A stretch of DNA of 64,000 nt from Armadillidium nasatum (lineage: Eukaryota > Arthropoda > Malacostraca > Isopoda > Armadillidiidae): positions 91,665 to 155,664 of the forward strand of contig SEYY01000476.1 of NCBI GenBank assembly GCA_009176605.1. The letters are read 5' to 3'. The translations under genes and the position numbers were made by a program. Below, piece by piece: positions 1 through 22,639 of the stretch. Numbering within the stretch: position 1 is the stretch's first letter; each line of letters starts with the position of its first letter. The notes beneath the pieces are model-generated. The model did no database searches and had not been told where the DNA came from. It saw only the letters and a program-made list of their open reading frames with translations.

Positions 1-1378
<1,378 letters not shown>

Positions 1379-2560
1379 TTAAATACGTATAACTACACTA
1401 TATATCACTTCCCCGCCTAGACACGGAGTGAAAATCCTTTTGAAAGAGCACTCTTCGAAGGAGGTTTCTCTAACAGTAGGAACTGTTGGGAGTAGAGGTG
1501 TCTTCATAACAAAAACATCAGGCTGATCAGAGATAGGAGCATCAAATGAGTCTGACGAAAATCTGGATGAAGTTTTCATGATGGCAGGTTTCAGTCTTCT
1601 AACGGAAACGACGTCAGTTCGGCCATCTCGAAGCTCGATTTTAAAAAAGCGATCTATACGTTGTAGACCTTAAAAGGGCCACTGTAAGATGCCTCTAAGG
1701 ATTTTCGAATGCAGTCTGTTCTCAAGAATACATGAGAACACGTTTGAGGTTCCTTGTGCACATACGAATTGTTTGGAGTAGAATGAAAAGTCGGAAACTG
1801 CCTGAAATCTAGTTCCTTCATATGTACCATAAATTTCTTCATGAAGTTGTACTATTATGCTTGTTGTTAAGGGTTGATTGAAGAATCTCCATAGAACAAA
1901 GTGGAGGAGTTCCAGTGGCGACTTCAAAAACTGAATAATCGGAGTTATTTGGAATGCATCGAAGACTAATGAGGGGGTTGGGTAAGGATAGTAACCAATT
2001 TTCTTTTCTGGCAATTAATGCAGTTTTGAGAGATCGATGAAATCGCTCTATTTGCGAGATCGCCTCAGGATAATCTGAAGTTCGAAGTCGATGGAATACA
2101 ATCATGTGAGATAATTCAGTGAAGAGTTCACCTCAAACTGAGATTATCTGTCTGAAATGACGTAGGGTGTAGCAACAAACCTTGATATCCACTGCATGAA
2201 ATTGTAAACTACTGCTTTAGCAGTGGTGTTTTGCTATTGGGAATGCCACAGTACATTTTGTATTGCGATTGATGCAGGTAAGTAGATAGCAAAAAGCTGG
2301 AGATAAAGAACCCAGGTTGAAGCAGGAGGAAATGGACCAACGATGTGAATGTGAACTGTTTCAAATGTTGAAGAAGGAATTTCGACTGGTGTAATTGGCT
2401 TCTTAGTGTGAATATGAACCTTAGATAGTTGGCACTGTTCACAAGTGCGGATGAAAAGTCTGATGTTACGATCCATGGAAGGCCAAAAATATCTTGTCTT
2501 GCTTAATCGTGAAGATCCTTTAATTTGATGTCAATTATTGCAAATTTGCAGGCGAGAAGA
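1379..2560 (-). mobile_element. Ty3/gypsy retrotransposon fossil (integrase part of pol)
   Basis: Minus-strand frames show the gypsy integrase signature. The zinc-binding end and start of the core lie near 2330-2476 (CEQCQLSKVH, then ETVHIHIVGP). The end of the catalytic core lies near 1950-2105 (QIERFHRSLKTAL, then LRCIPNNSDYS and a TGTPP box). A C-terminal tail runs to about 1400. This is the order expected in Ty3/gypsy pol. Only the integrase third remains, it is broken in several places, and no LTRs are recognisable. It is old and presumably inactive. Confidence 0.85.
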
Positions 2561-2654
2561 TTTCGGAAAAAAGAGGACGAGGATGAGAATTAGAGGGCTC
2601 GCACCATTTCTTGAGATTGTTTTGAAGAAGATAACTGCGAAGGTGTGTGTATGA

Positions 2655-3190
2655 TCCTGGGGTTAAATCATAGAATGTTCAAGTTCAGCCGCGCTCTGAC
2701 CTCGTTGTTCCCATTCCTTAGGGATCTACACATCTCGTGGAAAGTGAAAACGATAATGCATACAAGTATTTTAAGAGCTATGCTAACTTACGGACATGAT
2801 GCGTGTTTTCTAAACACTAGAGACAAATGTAAAAATAGGCGAGTGAGATAATGGTGTCGAGGACGACTACGGGAGTGATGAGAGATGATAGAGTAAAGAA
2901 CAATAATATAACAAGGGTGTTGGGAGTGGAGAAAATATTGACGGTCATTGAGAAATGACAAATACGTGGTTTGGACACATGAAAAGAACAAATGACTGAA
3001 GGTGTGCGAAGAAGTTACTATGAGTGGACACCGGTGGGAGGAAGAGGAGCGGGAAGACCGAAAATCAGAGGGAAAGATAATGTCAGAGTGGAGGTCGAAG
3101 ACAGTTGGGAAGGTATGGAGGAAGTACAGTGGGCCAGGATGCATAAAGTTTGAAGTCAGTGGAGGAGTTTCGTTCTGGACGTCTGACAAG
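2655..3190 (+). mobile_element. RTE-like LINE, degraded 3' tail
   Basis: The plus frames give ILRAMLTYGHDACFLNTRDK (near 2780), then pieces resembling the C-terminal region of RTE-type endonuclease/reverse transcriptases: a WFGHMKR-like segment near 2965 and a WTPVGGRGAGRPK-like segment near 3025. The reading frame is broken by stops and frame changes, so this is a pseudogenised LINE tail. It ends against the (TA)n tract that begins at 3220. The family assignment rests on resemblance to known LINE tails and is moderate. Confidence 0.6.
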
Positions 3191-3217
3191 TGAGGAGATT
3201 GGTGAGCAAAAAAGTGA

Positions 3218-6131
<2,914 letters not shown>

Positions 6132-6295
6132 GCTGGTCCAGAATCGTCGATGTTCGAAATGTTAACGGGTCATGGGCCAAAAGTGTGCAGATTAGAAAGA
6201 AAATGATCCCAGAAAAGTTTCAGCTCAATCAGAGGTGGTTTAGCCGTCCCGCATTTGGCCTGAAATTTGGAAAAATGACATTTTTTTACCAAAAT

Positions 6296-6645
6296 TTGAC
6301 CATTTTTATCTTTTGCGGGACAACCGTAATAGGTAGAAAGGAAAATAAGGGCTCATTTTAAAGATAGTAATATTAGCTTTTAAACGAGTACTCGTTTGTT
6401 ACTCTAGGTATAAGAGTTGAGAAGATATACTTGAAATACCAGGTCTAGTCCTTTTATGGGGAAAAATGGCAGTTTTGGGCAACAAATCTCACATTTTTAG
6501 CTTTTGCAGGAGAACCGTTATAGGTAGATATGAAAGAAAGTACTCATTTTAAAGCTGATACTATTAGCTTTAAAATGAGCACTACTTTTTGCTTTAGGGA
6601 TAATAGTTTAGCAGATATACCTGAAATTTTAGGTCTATTTCAGGT
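6296..6645. repeat. Two diverged direct repeats, period about 191 bp
   Basis: The unit CATTTTTATCTTTTGCGGGA (6301) recurs as CATTTTTAGCTTTTGCAGGA (6492). Both are followed by AACCGT-ATAGGTAGA, a CTCATTTTAAAG box and ATTAGCTTT-AAA. Both copies lie in the non-coding 3' flank of the adjacent minus-strand transposon ORF. Confidence 0.75.
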
Positions 6646-6867
6646 CAGGTAGGTTAAATAAGGCAATTTTTTTTATACTATTACTTGATTACTTGGCTCT
6701 TAGCCTGAAACCTAAAGAATAGTACCGAAATAATTAAAAGTATTCCTTATTATTTTCATCATTCCTTTCCAAAAAAGTTCAAGTATAATTTTATTTTTAG
6801 TTAACTTACAAAAGAAAACCTAGAAAAGAGGAAAATAGTACAAAAAAGTTTAAAGATTTAAAGAACA

Positions 6868-7794
6868 TTACAAGCTTGTCGACAAAGTTGTCCTAGATGT
6901 GTCGGGATAAAGATTGCGACATTCCGATACCACCTGGAGGAGATATTGTCTTTGATCTTCGTCGTGTGTAAGGGTCTGGCTGAAATCTTGAATAAGTTTA
7001 ACTCCCCTTTCTGCAGTGTCATTAACAACTTTTAAATGTGCCACCAGGCCAAAGCATTTCAGATATTCTAAATTGTCATTCCAGACACTGGGATCCTCAT
7101 GTAGAAAGTTTAATGATATGTTACATTTTTCAAAAAAACTCAGGCTTTGTTCAGTTATGAAATAGGACAGGTCTTCTCCTTGAAATATTCTCTTCACCAT
7201 TTCATTATTTATTTTCACACGCACAATCCTCTGACAAACCTCATCATCTTTTTCATCTTTATAAGACAAAATCTTTTCATCCATTTTCTTTTTTAATACT
7301 TCCGAGACATTCTCATCAAATAAAGCAAAACAAACGTGCTCTGGGTTAAGGTACCATAAATGATTTAAGAACTTCTGTAAAACTTTCTCCGAAACACCTC
7401 TGTCAATTTCTCCGTATTCTAATGTATCTTTGATAAATTTAAAATCTGAGTTTGGAGCTGTGATAGCATTGGAAGCAGTAAACCACATTTTAACATATAA
7501 TATAATAACAAATAAATTGATGTCCCTCAACGAGTTGTATTCTGCTTCTGTTAATGGAAACTGCTCTCGAAACAAAAATATTTTAAGTGCATAAATGGCT
7601 TTTCCATCCATCGGGCGTGACTGAATGCTCCAGGAGCCCAAAATTTTACATTCTCCGGAGAGACTTTTCCCATGAAAATCAAACATATGTTGAGTAGTTC
7701 TAGATAACCATCTCTTAGGTGATGTTCTTGTAGCTGACTTTGCAGAAAGCTCCACACTTCGTTTTGATATTTTAATATGGTATGTTGAATTATC
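6868..7794 (-). pseudogene. Transposon-type protein, C-terminal part, family unclassified
   Basis: The minus-strand ORF of about 300 residues ends in a clean stop at 6868. Landmarks in order are a GAFSHARWM box with KAIYALKIFLFREQF, then FKFIKDTLEYGEIDRGVSEK, HLWYLNPEHVCFALFD, a LSYFITEQSLSFFEKCNI block and the tail VVNDTAERGVKLIQDF with DEDQRQYLLQVV. I know this block order from uncharacterised repeated proteins of arthropods and cnidarians. I cannot give a superfamily or catalytic residues. The frame changes once near 7600, inside the HARWM box, because the N-terminal side continues in another minus frame (KYQNEVWSFLQSQLQEH). The first residues of the longest ORF belong to the LINE A sequence, not to this protein. 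Confidence 0.65.
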
Positions 7795-8690
7795 CCCAAC
7801 ACTTTTTCTGCTTTTCATTAATGATCTTCTCTCTATTACTTCATCTCCTATCCACTCCTATGCTGATGAATCCACACTTCATTACTCTTTTAAGTTTGAA
7901 AGGCGCCCTTCCCATCGACAGTTAATAGAAGCAAGGAAGATAGCCTTGGAGCAGTTGACTTCTGATCCATCTCGCATTTTAATTTTTTAAATGATATCTT
8001 CTTTGAAAACACACAACTCAAACCTTCATCTCTCCTTAATATTCTTGGTATTTCTTTTTCTGGTGATCTTTCTTGAAAGATCACATTATTTCTCTCTCTA
8101 AACAAGCTTCTAAGAGGTTGAGTGTCCTGAGGCGCCTTCAGTATTTCTTCACACCACCCCAGTTGCTTGCTCTATATAGGGGTGTTGTTCGCCCCTGTAT
8201 GGAGTATGCGTTACACATCTGGGATGGTTCCACTCATACAGCTATCCTTGAGAAGGTGGAGTCTAGAGCTTTTCGCCTTATCAACTCTCCTGCTCTCACT
8301 AATTCTCTCCAATCTCTTTCTGTCCGTCGAAATGTTGCGTCACTCTCTCTATACTATCGCTATTACAATGAACACTGCTCTTCTGAACTCTTTCGTCGCA
8401 TACCTCCTCCATTGAAAGGGGCTCGTGCGACTCGTCTTTCTACACAGTCTCATCCTTTCTCTATCCAACTCTCTGACCCCAGACTTAACCGCTATGCTCA
8501 GTTACATGTACTCTACTGGTAAAATCTGGAACACACTCCCTTCATCTATTTTCCGAACTTCCTATGAGTTACATACCTTCAAACGTCGTGTATCAGGTTA
8601 CGTCGGCTTTTAATTTGACCTGGTTTCCGTCTTTCCCCCTAACTCTGGTGGAGTTTTTGGTAGGCCACTTGCCTTTGCCCACCAAAGATG
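7795..8690 (+). mobile_element. LINE A copy A2, 3' fragment
   Basis: Begins inside the RT (FINDLLSITSSPIHSYADES) and runs to the family 3' terminus TTTGCCCACCAAAGATGAAA, then a short A-run rather than TA repeats. 8073-8522 is open for 149 residues of the C-terminal domain (LYRGVVRPCMEYALHIW, YYRYYNEHCSSELFRRIPPP). An internal deletion lies between about 7975 and 7990, where LSRI joins the region encoding IFFENTQLK. The left junction cuts the unclassified transposon. Confidence 0.9.
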
Positions 8691-9864
8691 AAATAAAAAA
8701 AAACTGTGGAGAAGGTCCAGGTTTTTTTTTTTTTTTGAAATATTTCTCCAAGGGTCCCTTACTGAGGAGGCTCTTTGATGATGTGGACAATCATTAGTTA
8801 GGAACCCAGAACGAGATTGCGTGTTCTGAATCAGAGAACATTAAGTGCAGAAAGGTATGTGGATGATATTCCTTAGGAATACTGTATGTAGTGGCTTTCC
8901 TCAAAACATAATTTTGGATTATCGAGTTAGCACAAATAAAAAAAGAGCTGTTACGCTGAGGTGTGACTTTGGGGTCATTCGAAGCGAGAGCTTCTGAGAT
9001 TTCGCAGAGAAAGAGAGAGCTGCTGGAAGTAAGAAAGTATGGGTTGTCGATTTAAGTGAAAATTATGTAAGTATGACTCATCACCAAGCACACCAGAGAG
9101 AGGTTCATAACGCTAATACATAGGCTTGTACTGGAATCTAGGGAACTTCAAGAGAGGAAGAGGAGGTCTAACGCAACAAAGTGCTCATACCATATTCGTC
9201 CCACCGGGCGGAAGAGACGTGGTCCCCAACTTCGCAGGCTAGGAAGGGGTTCGAGTTGTGAAGCATCTCACTAATGAAAACATCAAAACCCTTATTTGTT
9301 TGAACCTGGTTTGGAAGTGATCGGGAGAGGGTAAAATAAATATGTTAATATATTTTTCTACTTTATGAAAATCAAACACCTTTTAAACTACATCTCCTAA
9401 ATAGATGAATAAATATAACAATAAAACAAGTAAATTATAACCGGATGACTTCCAGACGAAATAAATGGATATAATATAAGAAAACAATATAAATGGAATG
9501 TGTTCTACCCAGAAGCCAAGGCAGTGCTCATAGATCAAAATCTGCACCTGGAACACGAAACTGTAGTAGTGGGCTGAGGTTGTGGCCTCGGATTAGACCT
9601 TCGGAGCACTATTCCCCATCCATGAAACACATGAAGCGAAAGGGATGCTCGGACTCAATGGGAAACTGAGGTTCAGTTTCCCTCAATGTGTAATCTACTT
9701 GAAGGCTAATGTATCAGTTTTTAACCTGTATCTTCAACCACAAGGAGCGGATCACTGGATGGGTCCAACATCAGAGTAGGAATGTAAAACTGGAAGAATA
9801 GCGGAACAGATGTATTAAAGTTGGAGAGGCCATCCTCAAAAGAGCATGAAATTAAGAATAGAAG
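8691..9864. other. Spacer, no gene recognised
   Basis: Mixed-composition DNA with short purine-rich runs (GAAAGAGAGAG near 9010). No open frame longer than background and no resemblance to the repeats elsewhere in the window. Confidence 0.5.
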
Positions 9865-9973
9865 AATTTAAAGGGGGATGGATATTGATGGAAATCAGGG
9901 TCTAGGGAAAACAAATTAGATTGTAGTTATAAAAAGAACAGTAATAAAAAAGAAACTAAGAATAAAGAAAATA

Positions 9974-10016
<43 letters not shown>

Positions 10017-10196
10017 GAGATGAAATTACGAACAGAGTATTATAGAGGGAGATGGATATTGATGGAAATCAGGGTCAAGGGAAAACAAATTAGATAATAG
10101 TAGTAATAAAAAGAACAGTAGTAAAAAAGAAAATAATAATAATAAAGAAAATAATAGTAATAATAATAATATTAATAATAATAAAATAATAATAGC

Positions 10197-10232
<36 letters not shown>

Positions 10233-10235
10233 CCA
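9865..10235. repeat. Tandem duplication, period about 174 bp, with AAT runs
   Basis: GATGGATATTGATGGAAATC occurs at 9877 and again at 10051. Each copy is followed by CAGGGTC-AGGGAAAACAAATTAGAT, an AAAAAGAACAGTA block and then AAT triplet runs (9977-10016 and 10131-10232). Confidence 0.85.
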
Positions 10236-11040
10236 ATTCAAAAAATTTTATTCATTGAACGTACACTGTAATTTACAATATGTAGTAGGTCCTATGATAC
10301 TAACTATACTCATACTAATATTAATAACGACAATAATACAATAATAATATAATAATAACAACAATGGTAATAGTAATGAAGTGACTGTACAGTTCTCAGA
10401 AAAGGGACTTCTAAGGGGATACACAGTGGTTTCCATTGAGTCCCAAGATTTAGTAGTTTAAATAAGTTATTTAATTTTATTATTAAAAGTAAATACTAAA
10501 ATGGTGCATATAACAAAATGGGGGATAAAGATCATGCTAATTAATGCAATTATCTTATAAAATTAATAATAATGAAAATAGTAATAACATTATTATCAAT
10601 AATAGTAAGATAAATAATATAAGTAATAGTAATGGAAAAAGAAGATATTCGCAAGTACGATAATGATCGAAGTATTATAATAATAATCATAATAATTGTG
10701 GTAAAGGAAGTACTAATACTATTATCAACTATAATAATAATAACGATGATGATAATAAGGTTTGTATTAGCAACGGCAATGAGACTTTTATACTGATTTC
10801 AAAGCTAATTTACATTTGAAAGTATTAATAGTAATATCAAAATTAATGTAAAGACAATATCAAACATAGCAATAAGAATTACAATAACAGTAATAGTAAT
10901 AATTATAATGATAGTAATAATAAAATAAGTTTTCGTTAACAATAGAATTATGAATATACATCCAAGTTTCAAGTTATTCCGAAAAGTGGTTTGGCTCCGC
11001 CATTCATTTGAATAGGGTCAAATTTCACATCAAAAAAAAA
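10236..11040. repeat. AAT/ATA-rich low-complexity spacer
   Basis: Long stretches of degenerate AAT, AATAGT and ATAATG triplets, with short unique islands around 10250-10310 and 10385-10440. No coding frame of significance. Confidence 0.7.
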
Positions 11041-11147
11041 CTTTTTAGCAGTTATGGACTCAGAAAAACGCTAGAAATGGATTTTTTTTCACCAGGAAAA
11101 ACGCTATATACACTGAAAATTTCAAGAGAATAGGCTGAAAATTAAAA
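11041..11147. repeat. Dispersed repeat unit, copy 1
   Basis: The string around TGGATTTTTTTTCACCAGG, AAAACGCTATATACACTGAAAA and GGCTGAAAATTAAA matches 15241-15345 with scattered substitutions. It is followed by an A-run, TTAACCCCGG and a GGGGCCGGGGCCCCGG palindrome near 11212. Probably the non-coding end of a transposon I cannot classify. Confidence 0.7.
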
Positions 11148-11332
11148 AAAATTTTTTTAAAAAAAAAAAAAATTTGCCATTTTAACCCCGGTTTTCCCCG
11201 ATTTTTAGCAGGGGCCGGGGCCCCGGTTGGTCCTTAATAGCAACGATAATTATAATAATAGTAATAATAATTTAGACCATAATAATAATAAGACTAGTAC
11301 TAACTAATAATAAGAAGCGAACCAAGGAAAAG

Positions 11333-11770
11333 TTAGTACTGGTTAAGATAATACTTATTAATATTGAGTGTAAAAGCTTTCAAAGATTTTTTATTTTTTA
11401 TATCTGTTGGTAGATCGTTAAAGAGTTTTGCCGATTTAAAGGTAACAGCTTGTCTGGCCTTTTCTAGCCTGTAAAACGGTGGATTAATATGTAGGTTATT
11501 TCGTAGATTAACATCTCTTCAAATTTGATTATGACGAAAATTAGTTATTAAAAAATTGCAGGTTTTATTATTCATTATTTGTGTTGTTCTTTTAGTAGTG
11601 TAAGGTTTAGTAAGTGATGAAACTGTAAGATTTTAAGTTTCTTAATAAAGGTTGGGTATGTTCATAGCTAGACTTAGTAAACGAATAAAACGTTTTTGCA
11701 TGATAACAACAGGGTTGATAACATAGTTTCTAGCAATCCCGTAGATTGGCAGGCAATACAACAACTGTGA
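11333..11770 (-). mobile_element. CR1/L2-like LINE, degraded C-terminal tail
   Basis: The minus strand reads LPIYGIARNYVINPVVIMQK and RFIRLLSLA near 11640-11770. Near 11400-11530 it reads NNLHINPPFYRLEKARQAVT and then FKSAKLFNDLPTDIKNKKSL. It ends with KAFTLNINKYY and a stop at 11333-11335. 'Y-I-NP-V-QKR-IRL', then 'SAKLFNDLPTDIK-SLKAF', is the usual closing pattern of LINE reverse transcriptases outside the LINE A/B type. At least one stop and one frame change interrupt it. The clade name is tentative. Confidence 0.65.
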
Positions 11771-11912
11771 GTGCACGTGTGCGTAGTATATATTTTTTTA
11801 AATATGTAAGGGGATGGACTTGGCCAGTTTGACTAATATATACATATATTTGGCTTAATTTATTTAATAATAATAATAAAAATTATAATAATAATAATTT
11901 TTTATCACAAAG

Positions 11913-12217
11913 GATCCAAACTATCTTGATATTGGCTACCAAACTGACGGAGAAATGTACTACATGCCCTTTGGAAATCCGGTGCAGGACTTTCATCACG
12001 CTAGAAATGATCAGTTGCATCTTCAAGCAAGAGGACAGCCCTATCATAATCCAATCATGGGTATTTATAAAGAAGAAGAAGAGGGCGCCTTTTATCAAGA
12101 TACACAAATTGACCCTTCTCATCAGTACCAAACACAACAACAAAATTATAATCAACAACATTTTGATCAATATGATCAACAATTTCAACAGCCTTTTGAT
12201 TATGAAGCTCAAGAAAT
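11913..12217 (+). CDS. Candidate internal host exon, protein not identified
   Basis: An open frame of about 101 codons lies between a good 3' splice site (TTTTTTATCACAAAG before 11913) and a strong 5' splice site (GTAAGT at 12218-12223). It enters in phase 0 and leaves with two bases over. It begins [20 protein letters not shown] and continues with an acidic patch ([12 protein letters not shown]). It ends in a Gln/Tyr/Asp-rich stretch ([20 protein letters not shown]). The composition is unlike the surrounding repeats, and no transposon of the window has it. I see no matching neighbour exon, and (TA)n tracts begin 9 bp after the donor. It could be an exon of a plus-strand gene whose other exons lie outside, or a chance ORF. 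I do not recognise the protein. Confidence 0.5.
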
Positions 12218-12222
12218 GTAAG

Positions 12223-12515
<293 letters not shown>

Positions 12516-12606
12516 CCATACTCTGTAGGTGCTAGCACCTGTCAGCTGTCTCGAACAAGACATGAGTTTCTTGAGCAAGGCAAGGCAATCAGTTGGTGGC
12601 TTGCTA

Positions 12607-18092
<5,486 letters not shown>

Positions 18093-21000
18093 ACACGGCG
18101 TAGGTTCTCCTTTAACACACAATAAACAGTATTTCAGTCACACATCCCTTAAAAAAAAGAACTAATTAATAATGGCCTCGTTATTGGTAACTTCCAGAAA
18201 CCCAAGAGGTATGTATTCCAAAGAAACCCCTCTTCCATCCCTTCCTCCATCACAAATTGGGAGTTGGTGGCCTCCGGTGATAAGGTTGGTGCCACCAGGA
18301 ATTTGCAGCTGGTTGTTCCGTATGCATGGTCTGTTTTTTTCAATTAACTTCTGCAACATTCTCGATCTTTATTCCAATTTCCACTTTGCTGAACATTACC
18401 TCTCTTCTTCTAGATCTCACTTCTTGTTCTTGACAGAAACTCAGATGCTTGAGCGTTCTAATAGCAAACCCTTTTCTGTTTCCTCCTACTGTCTCAATCC
18501 TCAATTATCAGCAAAAGGCGAATGTTGCGCATACGCGCGCAACGATTTTTTTGTTATCGTGCCTCTAATTTGGAGTCTACCGAATTTTCTACCTTGTGGC
18601 TTAAGCTCTCTTGCCATTCTAGGACTAAATTCATTTGTTCTGTTTATTTATCTTCCAATTCTACTGACTATCCTAAATTCTTCGACTATCTAAACTCCAA
18701 AATAGAACAAATTCTTTCTTTTTCTCCTTTCTCTGAAATCATCATATTAGGTGATTTCAGTGTTCACCACCGCCAATGGCTTTCTTCTAGTTCTCATTAT
18801 ACAGTTGGTGAACGTGCCTTCCATTTCGCTATCCAAAACGGCCTTGAGCAGTTAGTGCAGCTCCCTACTCGTATCCCTGATCGTTTTGGAGATGGTATCA
18901 ACATTCTAGACCTTTTTCTAACTTCTGCTTCTTCTCCTTATACTGTCAAACCCCTTCCTACTCTGGGTTCCTCCGATCCTCTTATCTCTGTATCCTTTTC
19001 TATCTCTTCAACTCTTCCGCAAGAAAGAACCCCTTTTGTTGAAAGGAAACGTTTATGGCGTTTCGGTACCGCAAGCTGGTCGGACCTGCGGTCGTATTTC
19101 TTTGATTTACCGTAAAATGATTATTGATTCTGTGGGAGGGGTCCCTCGGAGTGTACTGAACGCATAACCGAGGTGATTCTCTCTGGCATGGAGGCGCACA
19201 TTTCCTTTTCTTTCCCTTCTACTAAACCTAACAAACCTACTTGTTCTAGTGCTATCCGCCGCAGGGATGTTGCCTTCCATGCTTACCGCCATCTTTAAAC
19301 TACAGAAATTCAAGCATGAAGAAATCGTGCAAAATCGGAATCGTGCAAAATCTTTCCTTCGTAACACTAAAATTTCTTTTCTCCTTAGAAAATGTAATTA
19401 TCTTTCTGGTTCCTCTTTCTCAAGCTTTTTCTGGCGCAACTACTGTTTTAACTTCTTCTAAAGCTGAATTTTTCGCTCAAACTTTTACCTTTAATTCAAC
19501 CTTTGATGATTCCGGAGCTATTTTTCCTCCTTTAACCCCATCCAACTCTTTTATTGACTAACATTAGAATTTCTTCTAAGGATGTCATTTCTGCTCTCTT
19601 TGAGCTTAATACTAAGAAGGCGTACGGTCCTGATGGTATTCCTCCTGTGGTTCTCAAAACTTGTGCTTCCGAGCTCGCACCCTGCCTTGGTAAATTATTT
19701 CGTCTTTGTCTTCTACTTCGGGCTTCCCAACATTTTCTTCGACCAAAGAGCCTGTGCCGAAGAAGGGGGATCTCTCTCAACCCTCCAACTACTGCCCCAT
19801 TTCTTTGACCTCTATTCTCTCTAAAGTGTTCGAATCTATCCTTAATCTTATCCTTTTTTCGTAAAAAACGCTCTACTGGTGATCTTCTTTCCCTGCTCTC
19901 TGATTCTTGGTCCTCCGCGCTTCATCATTTCGGTGAATCCTTTCCTGTCGCGTTAAACATATTGAAAGCCTTCGATAGAGTCTGGCACAAAGTTTTGATT
20001 TTCCAAACTTCCCTTTTTCGGTAACTAATTTCTTTTCCGGTCGATCTATAGCAGCTGTTGTAGACGGCCACCGTTCTTCCTTTAAATCTATTAAGAGTGT
20101 TGTTCCTCAGGGTTCTCTCCTATCTCCAACACTTTTTTTCCTTTTCATTAATGATCTTTCTATTTCTTCATCTATCCACTCCTCTGCTGATGACTCCATA
20201 TTTAATTACTCTTTTTAGTTTGAAAAACGTCTATCCCAACAGCAATTAAGACTTGAAGATGAATCCCTACGAGTTTCCTTGGAAAAACTAACCTCTGAAC
20301 TTTCATGTATTTCAAATTGGGGCAGAGAAAACATGATAGTTTTCAATGCCTCAAAAACTCAATTTCCCCTTCTCTCCACTCGACACAATCTTCCACACAA
20401 TTATGATGTATGTCTTCTTCGAAAACACAGAACTCAAAACTCCATCTGTTCTTAATATTCTCGGTGTATCTTTTTCCCGTGATCTTTCTTGGAAAGATCA
20501 CATTAATTCTCTCTCTAAACAAGCTTCTAAGAGGTTGGATGTTCTGATGTTCAGAATTACTTCACACCACTCCAGTTGCTTGCTCTCTATAGGGGTGTTG
20601 TTCGTCCCTGTATGGAGTATGCTTTACACATCTGGGGTGTCTCCACTCATACAACTCTCCTTGAGAAGGTGGGGTCTATAGCTTTTCGTATCATCAACAC
20701 TCCTGCTCTTACTAACTCTCTCCAATTTCTTTCTGCCCGTCGTATTGTTGTGTCAATCTCTCTTTACTATCGCTATTACAATGGACACTGCTCTTGTGAA
20801 CTCTCTCGTCGCATACCTCCTCCACTGAGAAGAGCTCGTGTGAAACGTCTTCCTACACAGTGTCGTATTTTCTCTGTCCAACTCTCTGACCTCAAACTTA
20901 ACCTCTATACTCAATCTTACATATACTCTATTGGTAAAATCTAGAACACACTCCCTTTATCTGTCTTACCAACTTCCTTTGATTTGTATACTTTCAAACG

Positions 21001-21107
21001 CTGTGTATCTGGACATGTCGGCCACCATCGACCAGAATAGAGTTTTTCCAACTACGGTGGAATTTGGTAGTCCTCCGGACTTTTCCCACCGGAGGAGATA
21101 TATAAAA
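18093..21107 (+). mobile_element. LINE A copy A3, near full length, nested in LINE B3
   Basis: The AP-like endonuclease runs from about 18340 (INFCNILDLYSNFHFAEHYL, then FLFLTETQM, then [15 protein letters not shown] near 18735) to about 19050. The linker holds the CSGIRRRDVAFH-type region, and RT begins near 19560 (ISSKDVISALFELNTKKAYG). In motif A the catalytic Asp is Asn (VALNILKAFDRVWH), and the YADD box reads SADD near 20187. The C-terminal LYRGVVRPCMEYALHIW domain starts near 20580. Stops and frame changes add to this, so it is inactive. The 3' end has the terminal stem, then GAGATATATAAAAAAA. The first 230 bp before the endonuclease may be its 5' UTR. Confidence 0.88.
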
Positions 21108-21655
21108 AAAATGTAATCACAGGTAATGGCATAGGACATGTGAGTGGAGAAGAAGTAGGACTAGGATTGCCAGAGACGTCCATCGTTGAATTAGAAGAGA
21201 ACAGGAGGCCAAAGAGATTGGCTTTTTCAGTTGGAGAGTTAGCAACAAAACCATCAGAGAAAATAAAAGGAGGAAGTTGTTAGAGAGGTTTTCGGAAAGA
21301 GGTCCAGAAAGATTTGATAGTAAGAGAATTTAGGAGCTCATCATACCTTCTTTTAGTGAAAGCCTGCTTTGCTCGTCGAATTAGTGAGAATGATAGGAGA
21401 AGGAGAGTTTTTCCACTCACGATACGCGATGCCTCTAATCTGAATGGCACGAGAACAAGCGCAATCGAACCATGGATTTTGAGTAGAGAAAGATTTATAT
21501 GGAAAAGTTATGAACCTGTACATTCTATCAGCTTACAGCCCACACCTTATCGGCAGGCAGAAACCGAAGAGTCTTCAGAGACAAAGTAGTCCCTCCAGGG
21601 ATAGTTATCACATAAGCAACGTAAAGCCCCCAGTTAGCCTGATCAAAATGAAAGA
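21108..21655 (-). mobile_element. LINE B copy B3, 5' part, other side of LINE A3
   Basis: Continues LINE B exactly where the 16558-18092 piece stops. The order ATGTAATCACAGGTAA, GGCATAGGACATGTGAG, AGAAGTAGGA matches copy B2 at 14427-14480. It then extends further 5' through the linker between endonuclease and RT. It ends near the (TA)n tract at 21664. Confidence 0.85.
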
Positions 21656-21660
21656 TACGT

Positions 21661-22041
<381 letters not shown>

Positions 22042-22049
22042 ATCTAGAC
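22042..22049 (+). repeat. Left 8-bp target site duplication of hAT
   Basis: ATCTAGAC here is repeated exactly at 24895-24902 on the other side of the element. Confidence 0.95.
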
Positions 22050-22064
22050 CAGTGGTTCTCAACC
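22050..22064 (+). repeat. hAT left terminal inverted repeat
   Basis: CAGTGGTTCTCAACC. The following 30 bp (ACTGCGCCGCGGCACAGTGG) form a further subterminal palindrome-like motif not mirrored at the right end. Confidence 0.93.
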
Positions 22065-22639
22065 ACTGCGCCGCGGCACAGTGGTGTGCCGCGAGATCCT
22101 CTTACGTGTGCCACAAAAATTTTTAAGAATAAGAAAATTAGGTATAATTTTTCAGATTTCACATGAACTTTTATTTTTCTAGTAGTCTTTGGCAATACGT
22201 GATTCCGAAATGTAAACACAGATGGATGCGAACTGAGACTCACGAATGAGCGAAATGTTTCCAAATGTCGATATTATAATTGAATGTTTGTTTTTCATTA
22301 TGTTTCGTTTGAAATTATTATTGATCATGTAATTGCAAGCTAATTTATTGTTCAATACTTCAGTTAAATTATATAATAAAAGAGATTCATTTAAGCAGTA
22401 TATACACTTTTAATTACCCATGGTTATTATTGCGCAGCACTAGTAAAATACATGTTTGTATTTATAATAAAATTTTGAATGTACTTTCCAAAAAGTTGAG
22501 CGAAATATTTTGCTACGTAACTTAATATTTCGGAGCGTCTTTTAATGAGTCAGACGCCATTGCACTGGATTGCTGTGAAGGTCGTTCTAGTGTTATTAGC
22601 CTATTCCTATTAATTGTTTTTTTGTACACCCCCTTCATA

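Noticed and set aside
10026-10241. Leucine/isoleucine-rich 71-residue ORF that looks like a membrane protein
   Set aside because: It is the translation of AAT triplet repeats on the minus strand.
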